A DNA stretch of 53,461 nt from SAR202 cluster bacterium (GTDB taxonomy: Bacteria > Chloroflexota > Dehalococcoidia > Lucifugimonadales > UBA2985). Shown in pieces: positions 17,148 to 26,682 of this stretch. The position numbers and the translations under genes are program-made. The notes beneath the pieces are model-generated. The model worked only from the letters and a program-made list of their open reading frames with translations, was not told where the DNA came from and did no database searches. The DNA is taken from NCBI GenBank assembly GCA_009391535.1, contig VFHP01000020.1:1-53461 (forward strand), given 5' to 3'. Position 1 is the first letter of the stretch; each line of letters opens with the position of its first letter.

Positions 17148-18788
17148 ATGACCAGGTATGTTTTTGTCACCGGCGGAGTAATAAGTTCGGTTGGTAAAGG
17201 TATAAGTGTTGCCTCGATCGGCAGAATATTGAAGAATCGAGGCATATCGGTATCGGTACAAAAACTAGACCCATATTTGAATGTTGACCCTGGCACTATG
17301 TCGCCGTACCAACACGGAGAAGTGTTTGTAACAGATGATGGTTCTGAGACTGATTTAGATTTAGGTCATTATGAACGGTTCATAGACGTTAGATTAACGA
17401 CTTCTTCCAACATTACCGCAGGGCAAATATACAGCTTGGTTATAGCCAAAGAACGCAAGGGGGAATTTCTTGGCGGTACGATTCAGGCTGTTCCTCATGT
17501 AACTAACGAAATAACAAATAGTATTATCCATCTAGCAAACGAAACAGAATCTGAGGTAGTGGTAGTCGAAGTTGGAGGAACGGTTGGAGATATAGAGGGA
17601 CTGCCGTTCCTTGAAGCCATAAGACAGATGAGGAATTTGGTGGGACGAGACAATGTTTATTATATTCATGTAACGTTTTTGCCTTACATATCTTCTTCTG
17701 AGGAATTGAAGACTAAACCAACTCAGCATAGCGTTAAAGAACTTAGGGGTATTGGCATACAGCCGGATGCAATAATATGTAGGAGTGAACATCCAGTTAC
17801 GGATGATATAATGTCAAAAATTTCTTTATTTTGTGATGTTAATCCTGAAAGTGTTATACCTCTACCTACAGTCGCTAACGTATATGAAGTTCCTTTAATA
17901 CTAGAACAAGCAAAATTAGCTGACCAAATAATAGAAGCCATGGGTTTACCTGTAAGACAAAATAATATGTCAGAGTGGCAGGACATGGTCAATAGAATGA
18001 AACAACTTGACGACCCGCTTCGTATAGCGGTTGTTGGAAAATATTCTGATCTGCCAGATTCCTACTTATCCGTCAAAGAGGCTCTTAATCATGCTGGTCT
18101 TTATCACAATAGGAATGTAGCAATAGATTGGATTCTATCTGAAGATATTGAGAAGTATGGGCCAGAAAAGTATTTATCTTCTGTTAGTGGGATAGTAGTA
18201 CCAGGTGGCTTTGGTCCTAGAGGAGTGGAGGGTATGATTGATTCTGCTAGATATGCTAGAGAAAAGAACATACCGTATCTCGGACTGTGTCTAGGCATGC
18301 AACTTATGGTTATTGAGATGGCTAGGTCACTCTTGAATGCTGAGGATGCCAACTCCACGGAATTTGATGAAAATACTAAAAATCCAGTGATCGATTTAAT
18401 GGAAGATCAACGTTCAATAGACAACAAAGGTGGGACTATGAGGCTTGGTGTGTATCCGTGTATTCTTGTGGAGGGAACCAAAGCTGGTAATGCGTATAAT
18501 GTTGGTGAGGTTATGGAGCGACACCGTCACCGGTGGGAATTCAATAACTCTTATAGAAAACAACTTGAAGAAAAGGGATTGATAGCTAGTGGATTGTCCC
18601 CAGATGGTCAATTAGTGGAGATTTCAGAGTTAAGGAATCACCCATTTATGCTAGGGGTACAATTTCATCCCGAATTCTTATCTAGGCCTAACCATGCTCA
18701 TCCACTATTTAGAGAATTTATTGGTGCGTGTAAGGATATAATTAGAGAAGGAAATCAACATCCTTTCCCAATATATTCCAAAAAATGA
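17148..18788 (+). CDS. pyrG: CTP synthase
   Basis: It aminates UTP to CTP using glutamine and ATP. The 546 residues have the N-terminal synthase domain with FVTGGVISSVGKGI (P-loop) and KLDPYLNVDPGTMSPYQHGEV. The C-terminal class I amidotransferase domain has GGFGPRG, the nucleophile cysteine in LGLCLGMQL near 381, and HPEF near 516. Length is standard. GCAGGAG precedes the ATG. It lies 56 bases after leuD, and readthrough from the leu genes is possible. Confidence 0.97.
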   Translation: MTRYVFVTGGVISSVGKGISVASIGRILKNRGISVSVQKLDPYLNVDPGTMSPYQHGEVFVTDDGSETDLDLGHYERFIDVRLTTSSNITAGQIYSLVIAKERKGEFLGGTIQAVPHVTNEITNSIIHLANETESEVVVVEVGGTVGDIEGLPFLEAIRQMRNLVGRDNVYYIHVTFLPYISSSEELKTKPTQHSVKELRGIGIQPDAIICRSEHPVTDDIMSKISLFCDVNPESVIPLPTVANVYEVPLILEQAKLADQIIEAMGLPVRQNNMSEWQDMVNRMKQLDDPLRIAVVGKYSDLPDSYLSVKEALNHAGLYHNRNVAIDWILSEDIEKYGPEKYLSSVSGIVVPGGFGPRGVEGMIDSARYAREKNIPYLGLCLGMQLMVIEMARSLLNAEDANSTEFDENTKNPVIDLMEDQRSIDNKGGTMRLGVYPCILVEGTKAGNAYNVGEVMERHRHRWEFNNSYRKQLEEKGLIASGLSPDGQLVEISELRNHPFMLGVQFHPEFLSRPNHAHPLFREFIGACKDIIREGNQHPFPIYSKK

Positions 18789-19101
18789 TGTAGTAATTAC
18801 TGCCTTTTAGGTATGGATGGACTAATGAATATTAATATGATAGACTCCTAGAGGATCAAATGATTCTTTCCTAGTGTTTATCGATCCAAAACACAAATCC
18901 CCGCTGAACTTCGCTTATCTAGGATTTGTTTTAAATTAACTCCAAAATATAAGTCCAGTTTAACGATGAGATTCAGCTTCCTAAAGAATTTAAATAGCAA
19001 TACACAAAACTGACTTAAGTACAGTACATCACATATAAAACATTGCAGTACTACATAACCTAAGATTATGACAACGTTCAATTAATCGGAGAGAGATAGC
19101 T
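18789..19101 (+). other. Intergenic region pyrG-rho
   Basis: These 313 bases contain no convincing gene. GTGTTT/AAACAC around 18873-18894 forms only a weak stem without a T-run, so I see no clear pyrG terminator. Near the right end CTGACT (19010-19015) and TATAAA (19034-19039), 18 bases apart, may be the rho promoter, with a short leader of about 55 bases. Long leaders are common for self-regulated rho genes, but I see no specific element. Confidence 0.4.
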
Positions 19102-20376
19102 ATGAACTTAACGGAACTAAATGAAAAAGACAAACCAGAACTTATATCGATTGCAGAAACATTGGGAATGGAAATCGATCTCGAATCGTTACCCAAGAAT
19201 GAAATAATATTCAAGATGGCTCAATCTTATGCTGAACAAGAAGACAAAATGTTGGCATTTGGAGTATTGGACGTCATAAATGATGGATTCGGTTTCCTGA
19301 GAATGCCTGATTTAAAACCAAGTTCCAACGATGTATATGTTTCACAATCTCAGATAAGGCGATTTTCCCTAAGAACTGGTGATCAAATAATGGGAGAAGT
19401 TAGACCGCCGAAGGATAATGAGAAATATTATGGATTGGTAAGGGTACATGGGGTAAACGGCATTGACCCAGCTATTTCCAAGAATAGACCTCAATTTGAT
19501 ACGCTCACCCCAGTTTTTCCAGATGTGCAATTGAAACTAGAAACGGAAAAAGATAATTTATCAACCCGTTTGATGGATTTGCTTTCGCCTGTAGGTAGAG
19601 GGCAGCGGGGTTTGATTGTAGCCCCTCCCAAGGCTGGTAAAACAACTCTACTGAAACAAATAGCGCAAGGTATATCTGCGAATGCTCCAGATGTTAGCTT
19701 AATGGTAGCCCTAATTGGTGAAAGGCCAGAAGAAGTTACCGATGTTAAAAGGTCTGTTCAGGGAGAGGTGTTTAGTTCTACCTTCGATGATCCAGTAGAA
19801 GATCATTGTAGGGTGGCCGAATTGGCACTGGATAGAGGCAAGCGTTTGGTAGAATCAGGGCAGGACGTGGTTATATTGCTTGACAGCATAACTAGGCTGA
19901 CAAGAGCTTATAATCTTTCATTGCCTACCAGCGGCAGAACTTTATCTGGAGGAATAGATCCAGTAGCCTTGTACCCTCCAAAAAGGTTTTTTGGAGCAGC
20001 TCGTAATACCGAGGAAGGTGGCAGCCTGACTATAATCGCAGCTTGTTTGGTAGACACTGGAAGCAGAATGGATGAAGTTATATACGAAGAATTTAAAGGC
20101 ACCGGCAACATGGAAATACACTTAGATAGAAAATTAGCAGAAAATCGAGTCTTTCCAGCTTTTGACCTGCCGCGTAGCGGAACCCGTAGAGAAGAACTTT
20201 TATTTGATGAACAAACGAAACAGAAGATTGATTTGCTTCGTCGTATGGTTTCAATGATCACATCTGGATCAAATTCTATGGACTCTAACGACGCCATTCA
20301 AAAAATTATGGAATATCTGAAAAATTCTCCTAATAATGAAAAATTTCTTGCCTCTTTGGGTCAGCCAAGCAAATAG
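19102..20376 (+). CDS. rho: Transcription termination factor Rho
   Basis: This hexameric RNA-dependent ATPase terminates transcription. The 424 residues contain an N-terminal Rho_N helical domain (about 1-45), a cold-shock-like RNA-binding domain (DGFGFLRMP and DVYVSQSQIRRFSLRTGD), and the RecA-type motor. The motor has Walker A APPKAGKTTLLKQ near 174-186, Walker B VVILLDSITRLTRAYN near 256, the Q-loop SGGIDPVALYPPKRFFGAARN and the R-loop following it. No long insertion is present. GGAGAGAG precedes the ATG. Confidence 0.97.
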   Translation: MNLTELNEKDKPELISIAETLGMEIDLESLPKNEIIFKMAQSYAEQEDKMLAFGVLDVINDGFGFLRMPDLKPSSNDVYVSQSQIRRFSLRTGDQIMGEVRPPKDNEKYYGLVRVHGVNGIDPAISKNRPQFDTLTPVFPDVQLKLETEKDNLSTRLMDLLSPVGRGQRGLIVAPPKAGKTTLLKQIAQGISANAPDVSLMVALIGERPEEVTDVKRSVQGEVFSSTFDDPVEDHCRVAELALDRGKRLVESGQDVVILLDSITRLTRAYNLSLPTSGRTLSGGIDPVALYPPKRFFGAARNTEEGGSLTIIAACLVDTGSRMDEVIYEEFKGTGNMEIHLDRKLAENRVFPAFDLPRSGTRREELLFDEQTKQKIDLLRRMVSMITSGSNSMDSNDAIQKIMEYLKNSPNNEKFLASLGQPSK

Positions 20377-20429
20377 ATTGTAAATTCTTGGTTAAGTTGC
20401 AGCTCTTTGAGAATTTTCCAATGTTATGT

Positions 20430-20457
20430 AACGCTGTTGTCTGTGTTTAACAGCGTT
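20430..20457 (+). terminator. Probable terminator hairpin after rho
   Basis: AACGCTGTT (20430-20438) and AACAGCGTT (20449-20457) are perfect 9-base inverse complements around a 10-base loop. Only three T follow, so termination may be weak or the hairpin may protect the rho 3' end. CGTTTA recurs nearby three times (20454-20489). Confidence 0.5.
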
Positions 20458-20501
20458 TAGTATCACGTTTAATCCTCTAATGTCGTTTAGAGACGGTAAT
20501 T

Positions 20502-21221
20502 ATGACTAGATTAGATTCAAGAATGGTAACCCTCGGACTGGCTTATGATATAGATCACGCGAGGTCTTTAATATTGGCTAGGCTGGTTAAAATTGCAGGT
20601 AATATAGTTGTCGATTCTGGGAAATCTGTTTCAGATGACGCTGATATTGTCCTTGTTGCTAAGCCCAAATATGTTAGTAGAGGTGGAATTAAATTAGCTG
20701 GTGCAGTTGAAAGATGGGACCTTTGTTTTGAAGGTATGACTGCTCTGGATGTCGGAGCCTCAACTGGTGGATTTACCGACTACTTACTACAATCAGGGAT
20801 TGAAACAATATATTCCTTGGATGTGGGCTACGGACAATTGGATTACAAATTAAGACAAGATGACAGAGTAGTTGTTATGGAAAGGATAAACGCAAGACGT
20901 CAATTCACTTTACCAAAAAAAGTAGATTTATTAGTTGTAGACGTATCCTTCATATCTGTTTTGAAAATTATACCTTCGTGTTTGGACCACTTGAAGAAAT
21001 CCGGAACCATAATTGCTTTAATAAAGCCACAATTTGAAGCTCGCAGGGATCAAGTTGGGAATAATGGTATCGTGAAATCTGCACATGTTCATGCTTCTGT
21101 TTTGAGCAAGGTGATAGTTTCCCTCATGAAGAGTGGTCTTCGTCTCAAAGGATTAGTTCCGTCGATTATCAAAGGGCATGGTGGCAACCAAGAGTTTTTT
21201 GTATGGTTTAATAGGAAATGA
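20502..21221 (+). CDS. tlyA: TlyA-family rRNA 2'-O-methyltransferase
   Basis: Members methylate ribose of 16S C1409 and/or 23S C1920. The 239 residues combine an N-terminal S4 RNA-binding domain (TRLDSRMVTLGLA to about 60), the joining motif YVSRGGIKLAGA, and an FtsJ-type SAM domain with ALDVGASTGGFTDYLLQ, SLDVGYGQLDYKLRQ, the aspartate-rich LLVVDVSFIS and LIKPQFEARRDQVG. The protein is slightly shorter than mycobacterial TlyA and has a modest N terminus, so it could be the 23S-only type. It is separated from rho by a hairpin and ends tail-to-tail with the M16 peptidase gene. Confidence 0.92.
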   Translation: MTRLDSRMVTLGLAYDIDHARSLILARLVKIAGNIVVDSGKSVSDDADIVLVAKPKYVSRGGIKLAGAVERWDLCFEGMTALDVGASTGGFTDYLLQSGIETIYSLDVGYGQLDYKLRQDDRVVVMERINARRQFTLPKKVDLLVVDVSFISVLKIIPSCLDHLKKSGTIIALIKPQFEARRDQVGNNGIVKSAHVHASVLSKVIVSLMKSGLRLKGLVPSIIKGHGGNQEFFVWFNRK

Positions 21222-21256
21222 TGGTGAACGTTTATGTTCGTAGATAACTGAACCCT

Positions 21257-22522
21257 CTATCTAATTTTCAAAATCTCACTGAAGTAAGCTTCATCTGAGA
21301 ATGGACCCACAACAGCCATGCTCAATTTACTTTGATCCAGTATTGTTTTAGCCACCCTTCTTATATCATCTGGCTTGAGACTCTCGATATCTTTAAGCAT
21401 ATCTTGGACTAACAAGCTTTGAGAGTGAAGAATTTCTTGTGCTCCAAACCAAGCTGCTACACTCCGGGTATCTTCCATTCTGAGTAGTAACCTTCCATGC
21501 ATGTAGTTTATGGCTTTTGTCATCTCTCGATCACTAACATTATCTTTAACATTACTAAATTCATCTAAGATAGATTGAGTTGCTTTCATAGCGTTTTTTG
21601 GATCCACACCTGCATATGCTATAAAAGAACCACAGTCATGTAGATGACTAGTTGTAGTGTGGACATCGTAGACTAATCCCTCTATTTCCCTTAGGCGGAT
21701 GAACAAACGGCTACTCATTCCCTCTCCCATTATGGTATTTAGTACGTCGAGGGAGTTTCTTTCTTGATGGTCATAGGGTAATCCCTTAAACCCTAAACAA
21801 AGATGAGCCTGCTCGCTTTGATGAGTAATTAAACCAATCGACGGGTTAACTTGCAAGTCGTTAGCAGGATAATATTCTTCTGGCTTATTGCTACGCCAAT
21901 CCTCAAAGGTTTTGGATATGGTATCGATTACATATTCATGTTCGATATTTCCTGCAACACTTACAACAACGTTCCTCGTAGTATATTGTCTTTGCATATA
22001 ATTGATAATCATATCTTTATCTATGCGGGACACAGATTCTCGGGTTCCTCCTACATCTCTGCCTAGTTGTTGATTTGGCCACATGATTTCGTCTATCAGT
22101 AATTCAACTCGGTAACTAGGTATATCGTATGTCATAGAAAGTTCTTCTAATATAACCTGACGCTCTTTTTCAATCTCGGCTTCTTCAAGGATAGGATCAC
22201 GTATGAAATCTGAAAGTACATCTAGGGCTAATGCGAAGTCTTTGGCGGGAACCTTACACCAGTAAGTAGTTAGCTCTCTGTCAGTTGCAGCGTTGAGAAC
22301 ACCCCCGACGCCCTCAATAGCTTCACTTATATCTCGAGCAGTTGGATATTTCGCAGAACCCTTAAATAGTATGTGTTCTAAGAAATGGGATATGCCAGAT
22401 TCTTGAGAAGATTCATGCCTCGAACCAGTCCCTATATAGAACATTATACTGACAGATTCAGTATATGGCATTTTATTGGTGATAATTCTGAGACCGTTAT
22501 CTGTAATAGTTTTCTTGAACAT
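21257..22522 (-). CDS. M16-family zinc metallopeptidase
   Basis: This pitrilysin-type processing peptidase has 421 residues. The inverted zinc motif HFLEH is at 46-50 with LFKGS after it, and the distal glutamate lies in EKERQVILEEL about 75 residues later. Two M16 repeats are present, the second inactive, as in the single-chain PqqL/YmxG/mitochondrial-processing-peptidase-like group. No signal peptide is visible, so it probably acts in the cytoplasm on small peptides. It is the last gene of a minus-strand run starting at argF, 93 bases after gpsA. Confidence 0.92.
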   Translation of the reverse strand: MFKKTITDNGLRIITNKMPYTESVSIMFYIGTGSRHESSQESGISHFLEHILFKGSAKYPTARDISEAIEGVGGVLNAATDRELTTYWCKVPAKDFALALDVLSDFIRDPILEEAEIEKERQVILEELSMTYDIPSYRVELLIDEIMWPNQQLGRDVGGTRESVSRIDKDMIINYMQRQYTTRNVVVSVAGNIEHEYVIDTISKTFEDWRSNKPEEYYPANDLQVNPSIGLITHQSEQAHLCLGFKGLPYDHQERNSLDVLNTIMGEGMSSRLFIRLREIEGLVYDVHTTTSHLHDCGSFIAYAGVDPKNAMKATQSILDEFSNVKDNVSDREMTKAINYMHGRLLLRMEDTRSVAAWFGAQEILHSQSLLVQDMLKDIESLKPDDIRRVAKTILDQSKLSMAVVGPFSDEAYFSEILKIR

Positions 22523-22615
22523 TGTATTTTTATGCCTTAATAAAACAACTTATATATTTTGTATCGATCACAATCAGGTTCAGAGATAGTTGTGACTTAA
22601 AGTTTGGAGTTCTTT

Positions 22616-23626
22616 TTAACCGATACCAAGCCATTCCTCTGATGGTATTCTGGCCATCAGTTCTGCCACGGCTTCAGTGGGAGTTATATTGCCCAGTAGA
22701 ATTTGATTTATAGAATTTGTTACAGGCATAGAAACACCAAGATTGTAAGCCAAATTGATTGCACTAGAAGTGGCATTCACGCCTTCCACGACGTTTTCCA
22801 TTGAAGATAGTATTTTAGCTGCACTGTCACCCTTGCCGATTTTTTCACCAAAATACCGATTACGACTTAATGGACTGTAACATGTAGCTACCAAATCTCC
22901 TAAACCAGCTAGTCCGGAAAAGGTTAGGTGTTTCGCTCCTAAAGCCACACCCAGTCTTGTTATTTCGACAAGTCCTCTATTTATGAAAGCTGATTTGCTA
23001 TTGTTACCGTAACCTAAACCATCACTTATGCCGGCCCCAATTGCTATTATGTTTTTTAGTGATCCTCCTAACTCTACTCCTACAACGTCATCACTTGTAT
23101 ATACCCTAAAAGTCTCAGAATTAAAAAGACCCTGTATTCTCAGGGCAACTTCTTTATTGCTGGAAGCTACTATTGTGGAAGCTGGCATGTCCAGCGATAT
23201 TTCCTTTGCTAAGTTAGGACCCGATAGAACAGCTAATTCATCCTTCAACGTCAAGGGTAATTCATCGTTCAGAACTTCTGTCATTCTTTGGTTTGAAGTG
23301 ACTTCCAGCCCCTTAGTGGCACTTAATATTACGCATTGGTTTGGCAAATATGGAATGACGGATATTACATTTTCCCTAAATGTGTTTGAAGGGACTGCTA
23401 TGACCAGCATATCTATATTCATGAGTGCATCTTTGTAGGAACTAGTAGCAGTTAGTTCATCTGGAAATGAAATGCCGGGTAGAAATCTGCTATTTTGCCG
23501 TTCTTTATTAAGAGTTATAGCTTCTTCTTCTGTACGGCAACAAAGGAGTACCTCCGAGGTCTTAGCGAGTATTGTTGCTAATGTTGTTCCCCAACTGGTT
23601 GTGCCTATTACTGCTGTTTTTGTCAA
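22616..23626 (-). CDS. gpsA: NAD(P)-dependent glycerol-3-phosphate dehydrogenase
   Basis: It reduces dihydroxyacetone phosphate to sn-glycerol 3-phosphate for phospholipids. The 336 residues show SGPNLAKEI near 140, the catalytic lysine in GSLKNIIAIGAG near 188, and GYGNNSKSAFINRG near 205. The nucleotide loop reads VIGTTSWGTTLA (6-17), so the central glycine of the usual GAGSWG is threonine. The rest is ordinary. It sits directly after plsY, whose product uses the glycerol phosphate made here. Confidence 0.94.
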   Translation of the reverse strand: MTKTAVIGTTSWGTTLATILAKTSEVLLCCRTEEEAITLNKERQNSRFLPGISFPDELTATSSYKDALMNIDMLVIAVPSNTFRENVISVIPYLPNQCVILSATKGLEVTSNQRMTEVLNDELPLTLKDELAVLSGPNLAKEISLDMPASTIVASSNKEVALRIQGLFNSETFRVYTSDDVVGVELGGSLKNIIAIGAGISDGLGYGNNSKSAFINRGLVEITRLGVALGAKHLTFSGLAGLGDLVATCYSPLSRNRYFGEKIGKGDSAAKILSSMENVVEGVNATSSAINLAYNLGVSMPVTNSINQILLGNITPTEAVAELMARIPSEEWLGIG

Positions 23627-23681
23627 TGTTTCACTGCACCTTATTACACTCTAGAGATTATACACATCAAATTCAATCTTG

Positions 23682-24320
23682 TTATTTTTCGGTAGCGATT
23701 GAAACTCCGATTTTTCTTTCTGTCCCTTTTATTAACCTTATAATATTTTCTTTATGCTTGATTATTATAATTGGTGATCCTACTGCAGGGTATAATATGT
23801 GTTCAATTGAAATTATATCCCCAGGAATAACTGCCGCATTGAAGATGTATAGTGTACACATTACAAATAGAGCTGAGGACGCTCCTATTATTGAAGCCAA
23901 AGACATATATCTTGATATAATTATCACGGGCATGCTAATTAAAAGCACTATTATGCCTACAGATGGAGATAGAGCTATTAATGCACCTATACCAGTAGCA
24001 GTTCCCTTCCCTCCTTTAAAATTGAGAAATACTGACCAATTGTGTCCCATTAAAACGGCAATAGCAGACCCTACTTCAAGTAATAAGGATTGCCCAAAAC
24101 TTTGAGCGAGGAAGACAGCTGCGAAACCTTTACCGGAATCAAGGATCAGAACAACAATTCCAGGCATTGTTCCGGTAGTACGCATAACGTTTGTCATTCC
24201 TGTGTTGCCACTACCATATTCTCTCAAGTCTACTTTATGTAACAGTCTGACCAATATTACTCCAAATGGTATGGATCCTATAACATAACAGAAAGTAACT
24301 ATTGTCAAAATATTGATCAA
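23682..24320 (-). CDS. plsY: Acyl-phosphate:glycerol-3-phosphate acyltransferase
   Basis: This integral membrane enzyme transfers the acyl group from acyl phosphate to glycerol 3-phosphate, the first acylation of phospholipid synthesis. The 212 residues have five or more hydrophobic segments and the three PlsY motifs: GSIPFG near 15 with GSGNTGMTN near 37, GHNWSVFLNFKGGKGTATG near 92-110, and a C-terminal loop. The start overlaps the end of der by four bases. gpsA follows 55 bases on, so substrate supply and use are in one operon. Confidence 0.95.
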   Translation of the reverse strand: MINILTIVTFCYVIGSIPFGVILVRLLHKVDLREYGSGNTGMTNVMRTTGTMPGIVVLILDSGKGFAAVFLAQSFGQSLLLEVGSAIAVLMGHNWSVFLNFKGGKGTATGIGALIALSPSVGIIVLLISMPVIIISRYMSLASIIGASSALFVMCTLYIFNAAVIPGDIISIEHILYPAVGSPIIIIKHKENIIRLIKGTERKIGVSIATEK

Positions 24321-25627
24321 CGCCTGCCCCTTCTGGAAAATATTAGATGGATAGGGTTTCCCATAAACCCAAATTCTAATCTGATTTGGTTTTCTATATA
24401 TCTCTTGTAAGAAAAATGAACGAGATTAGGATTATTTACAAATATAACGAAAGTAGGAGGGTTGGTAGACTTCTGGTAAATACGGTATATTTTTAGTCCC
24501 TTGCTGCTAGGGGGCATATGCAGAGACAAGGCATTTTGAAGTGTTCTTTCCAGTTCCCCTCTTGGAGTCAATTTTTTCCCTTCGTTATATACAGTAATGG
24601 CAGTTTCTACAACGTTTTGTACTCCTGTACCTTGCAAAGCAGAAGTGAAGCATATGGGAGCATAAGGTATAAATTTCAATCTGTTTTGGACCTCTTGGAT
24701 TATGGTTTCTTTGTCAAGATTATGTTCAGCAAGATCCCATTTATTTATTACGACTATTACACCTTTGAATGAATCAAGTATATATCCGGCTATATGTGTG
24801 TCTTGGCTAGTAACTAATTCTGAAACATCTGTTACTAGGATACACACATCCGAGCTTCCTATATTTCTCATAGATCTTAACACGCTGTATTTTTCTATTC
24901 CTGCGTCTATTCGCCCTCTCCTACGCACGCCAGCTGTATCCACCAATGTTATGTTTGTTTCATCGTATGAAAAACTCACATCTATAGCATCACGAGTTGT
25001 TCCTGGAGTATCAGAGACTATCGATCTTTCGTCTCCTACTATACTGTTTACAAGCATAGATTTGCCGACGTTGGGACGTCCAACAATTGCCAATCTAATT
25101 TGCCCTTCTACGTCTTCAGCGTCTATTGGATCGCCGAGTATATCGTCTAGTTTGCTGAGAAGATCTCTTATTCCTAGATTATGATAGGCGCTTATTGGCA
25201 TAGGATCTCCTAGGCCAAGTTGATAAAATTCTGCTAACACTTCCTCTCTCTTAACATTGTCTACTTTGTTAGCAGCAAGGATTATAGATTTCTTTTTTTG
25301 GCGCAGAGTCTGAGCAATATCTCTGTCACTAGGAGTGATACCTTCCATAATATCCACCAAGAAGATAACGGCATCAGCCTCTTGGATTGCAGTTTCTATT
25401 TGGGCCCGAACCTTCTTCCAAATATCGGAAGTTGGGATTGCTTCTATCCCGCCTGTATCTACTAAAAGCATGGACTGGTTTTTCCAAGGTATGTTCAACG
25501 CTACTCTGTCGCGGGTTGTGCCAGGTGTTTCAGATACAATGGCCAGAGGTTTCCCCAATAGTCTATTAAATAGAGTAGATTTGCCTACGTTAGGCCTGCC
25601 AACAATTGCAACAACTGGTTTGCTCAT
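24317..25627 (-). CDS. der: Ribosome-assembly GTPase Der (EngA)
   Basis: This tandem-GTPase factor acts in 50S maturation. The 436 residues hold two G domains, each with GRPNVGKS (about 8-15 and 180-187), DTPGTTRD/ETPGTTRD switch I and DTGG/DTAGVRRRG switch II. NKVD and NKWD follow, then the C-terminal KH-like domain. Domain order and length are standard. It lies 16 bases after argF and overlaps plsY by four bases, so it is part of the argF-der-plsY-gpsA-M16 transcript. Confidence 0.97.
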   Translation of the reverse strand: MSKPVVAIVGRPNVGKSTLFNRLLGKPLAIVSETPGTTRDRVALNIPWKNQSMLLVDTGGIEAIPTSDIWKKVRAQIETAIQEADAVIFLVDIMEGITPSDRDIAQTLRQKKKSIILAANKVDNVKREEVLAEFYQLGLGDPMPISAYHNLGIRDLLSKLDDILGDPIDAEDVEGQIRLAIVGRPNVGKSMLVNSIVGDERSIVSDTPGTTRDAIDVSFSYDETNITLVDTAGVRRRGRIDAGIEKYSVLRSMRNIGSSDVCILVTDVSELVTSQDTHIAGYILDSFKGVIVVINKWDLAEHNLDKETIIQEVQNRLKFIPYAPICFTSALQGTGVQNVVETAITVYNEGKKLTPRGELERTLQNALSLHMPPSSKGLKIYRIYQKSTNPPTFVIFVNNPNLVHFSYKRYIENQIRLEFGFMGNPIHLIFSRRGRR

Positions 25628-25643
25628 ATTTACAACGTCTTTT

Positions 25644-26555
25644 CTAACGAATTATATTTGCCAGTATAGCTTTTTGTATATGTAAACGATTTTCAGCCTG
25701 GTCGAAGACAACTGACTTCGGATGTTCCAATAGACCTTTTGAAATTTCCTGTTCGTTATGAGCAGGTAAAGGGTGCATGAATATTGTGGAGGAATCAGTA
25801 CTGGAAAGTAAGCTTTCGTTCACTTGGAAACCGGAAAAAATCTTTAACTTATCATCGGATTCTTCTTCTTGCCCCATACTAATCCACACGTCTGTGTATA
25901 CGACATTCGCTCCAGATACTGCTTCGGATGGACTTGAAGTGACAGAAAAATTAGCATTGGATTGCAGAGACCTCTTATTTATCTCCTCCACAATATTTGT
26001 TGGGATAGAATATTGTGGAGGAGAAGCAATAACAAAATCTATTCCCACACTTGCCGCTGCTAGGGCGAGGCTTACAGCTACGTTATTGCCGTCTCCTATG
26101 TAAGCTATTTTTATATTTTCAAAGCCATTGAATTTTTCGTATATAGTGAGCAGATCAGCTAGAGCCTGACATGGATGTTCTTGATCGGACAGGGCGTTTA
26201 TTACAGGAACAGAAGCGTAGTCAGACAAGTCTCTTAGATTATTCTGAGAGAATGTTCTAAGAACTATTATATCTACGAATCTGGATAGAGTTCGAGCTAC
26301 GTCTGATATTGGCTCTCGTGTGCCTAGTCCGATTTCGTCTTTACTCAAATATATTGGATGGCCACCTAATTGGGTTACTGCCACATCGAAGCTAACCTTT
26401 GTTCTCAAAGAGGGTTTTTCAAAAATCAACGCCGCTGATTTACCAATCAGATCAGAGCCAACAGGGGATTCTTTAAATTGTAGTCCGGATTTGATCAGAT
26501 CAGAAATTTCTTCAGGTGAAACATCCATTATTGATAGCAAGTGTTTTGATTTCAT
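25644..26555 (-). CDS. argF: Ornithine carbamoyltransferase
   Basis: It forms citrulline from ornithine and carbamoyl phosphate. The 303 residues show the carbamoyl-phosphate loop as EKPSLRTKVSF near 50 (STRTR in E. coli), LSDQEHPCQALADL near 131, and MHPLPAHNEQEIS near 258, containing the HPLP element. The final arginine of the first motif is lysine, a conservative change. The HPCQALAD and the ornithine loop region GQEEESDD distinguish it from aspartate carbamoyltransferase. It is first in a minus-strand run with der, plsY, gpsA and the peptidase. argC is 13 kb away. Confidence 0.94.
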   Translation of the reverse strand: MKSKHLLSIMDVSPEEISDLIKSGLQFKESPVGSDLIGKSAALIFEKPSLRTKVSFDVAVTQLGGHPIYLSKDEIGLGTREPISDVARTLSRFVDIIVLRTFSQNNLRDLSDYASVPVINALSDQEHPCQALADLLTIYEKFNGFENIKIAYIGDGNNVAVSLALAAASVGIDFVIASPPQYSIPTNIVEEINKRSLQSNANFSVTSSPSEAVSGANVVYTDVWISMGQEEESDDKLKIFSGFQVNESLLSSTDSSTIFMHPLPAHNEQEISKGLLEHPKSVVFDQAENRLHIQKAILANIIR

Positions 26556-26682
26556 TACAATACTGATTTGTGTTTATGTATTTTGATTAAGTAGATTTAC
26601 GGCCGATTTAATTAGATTTGCTTATGGTGTCGATAAACCAACAAGATGAGCTGAACTTTGAAACAGCGTAGTATTACCGATT

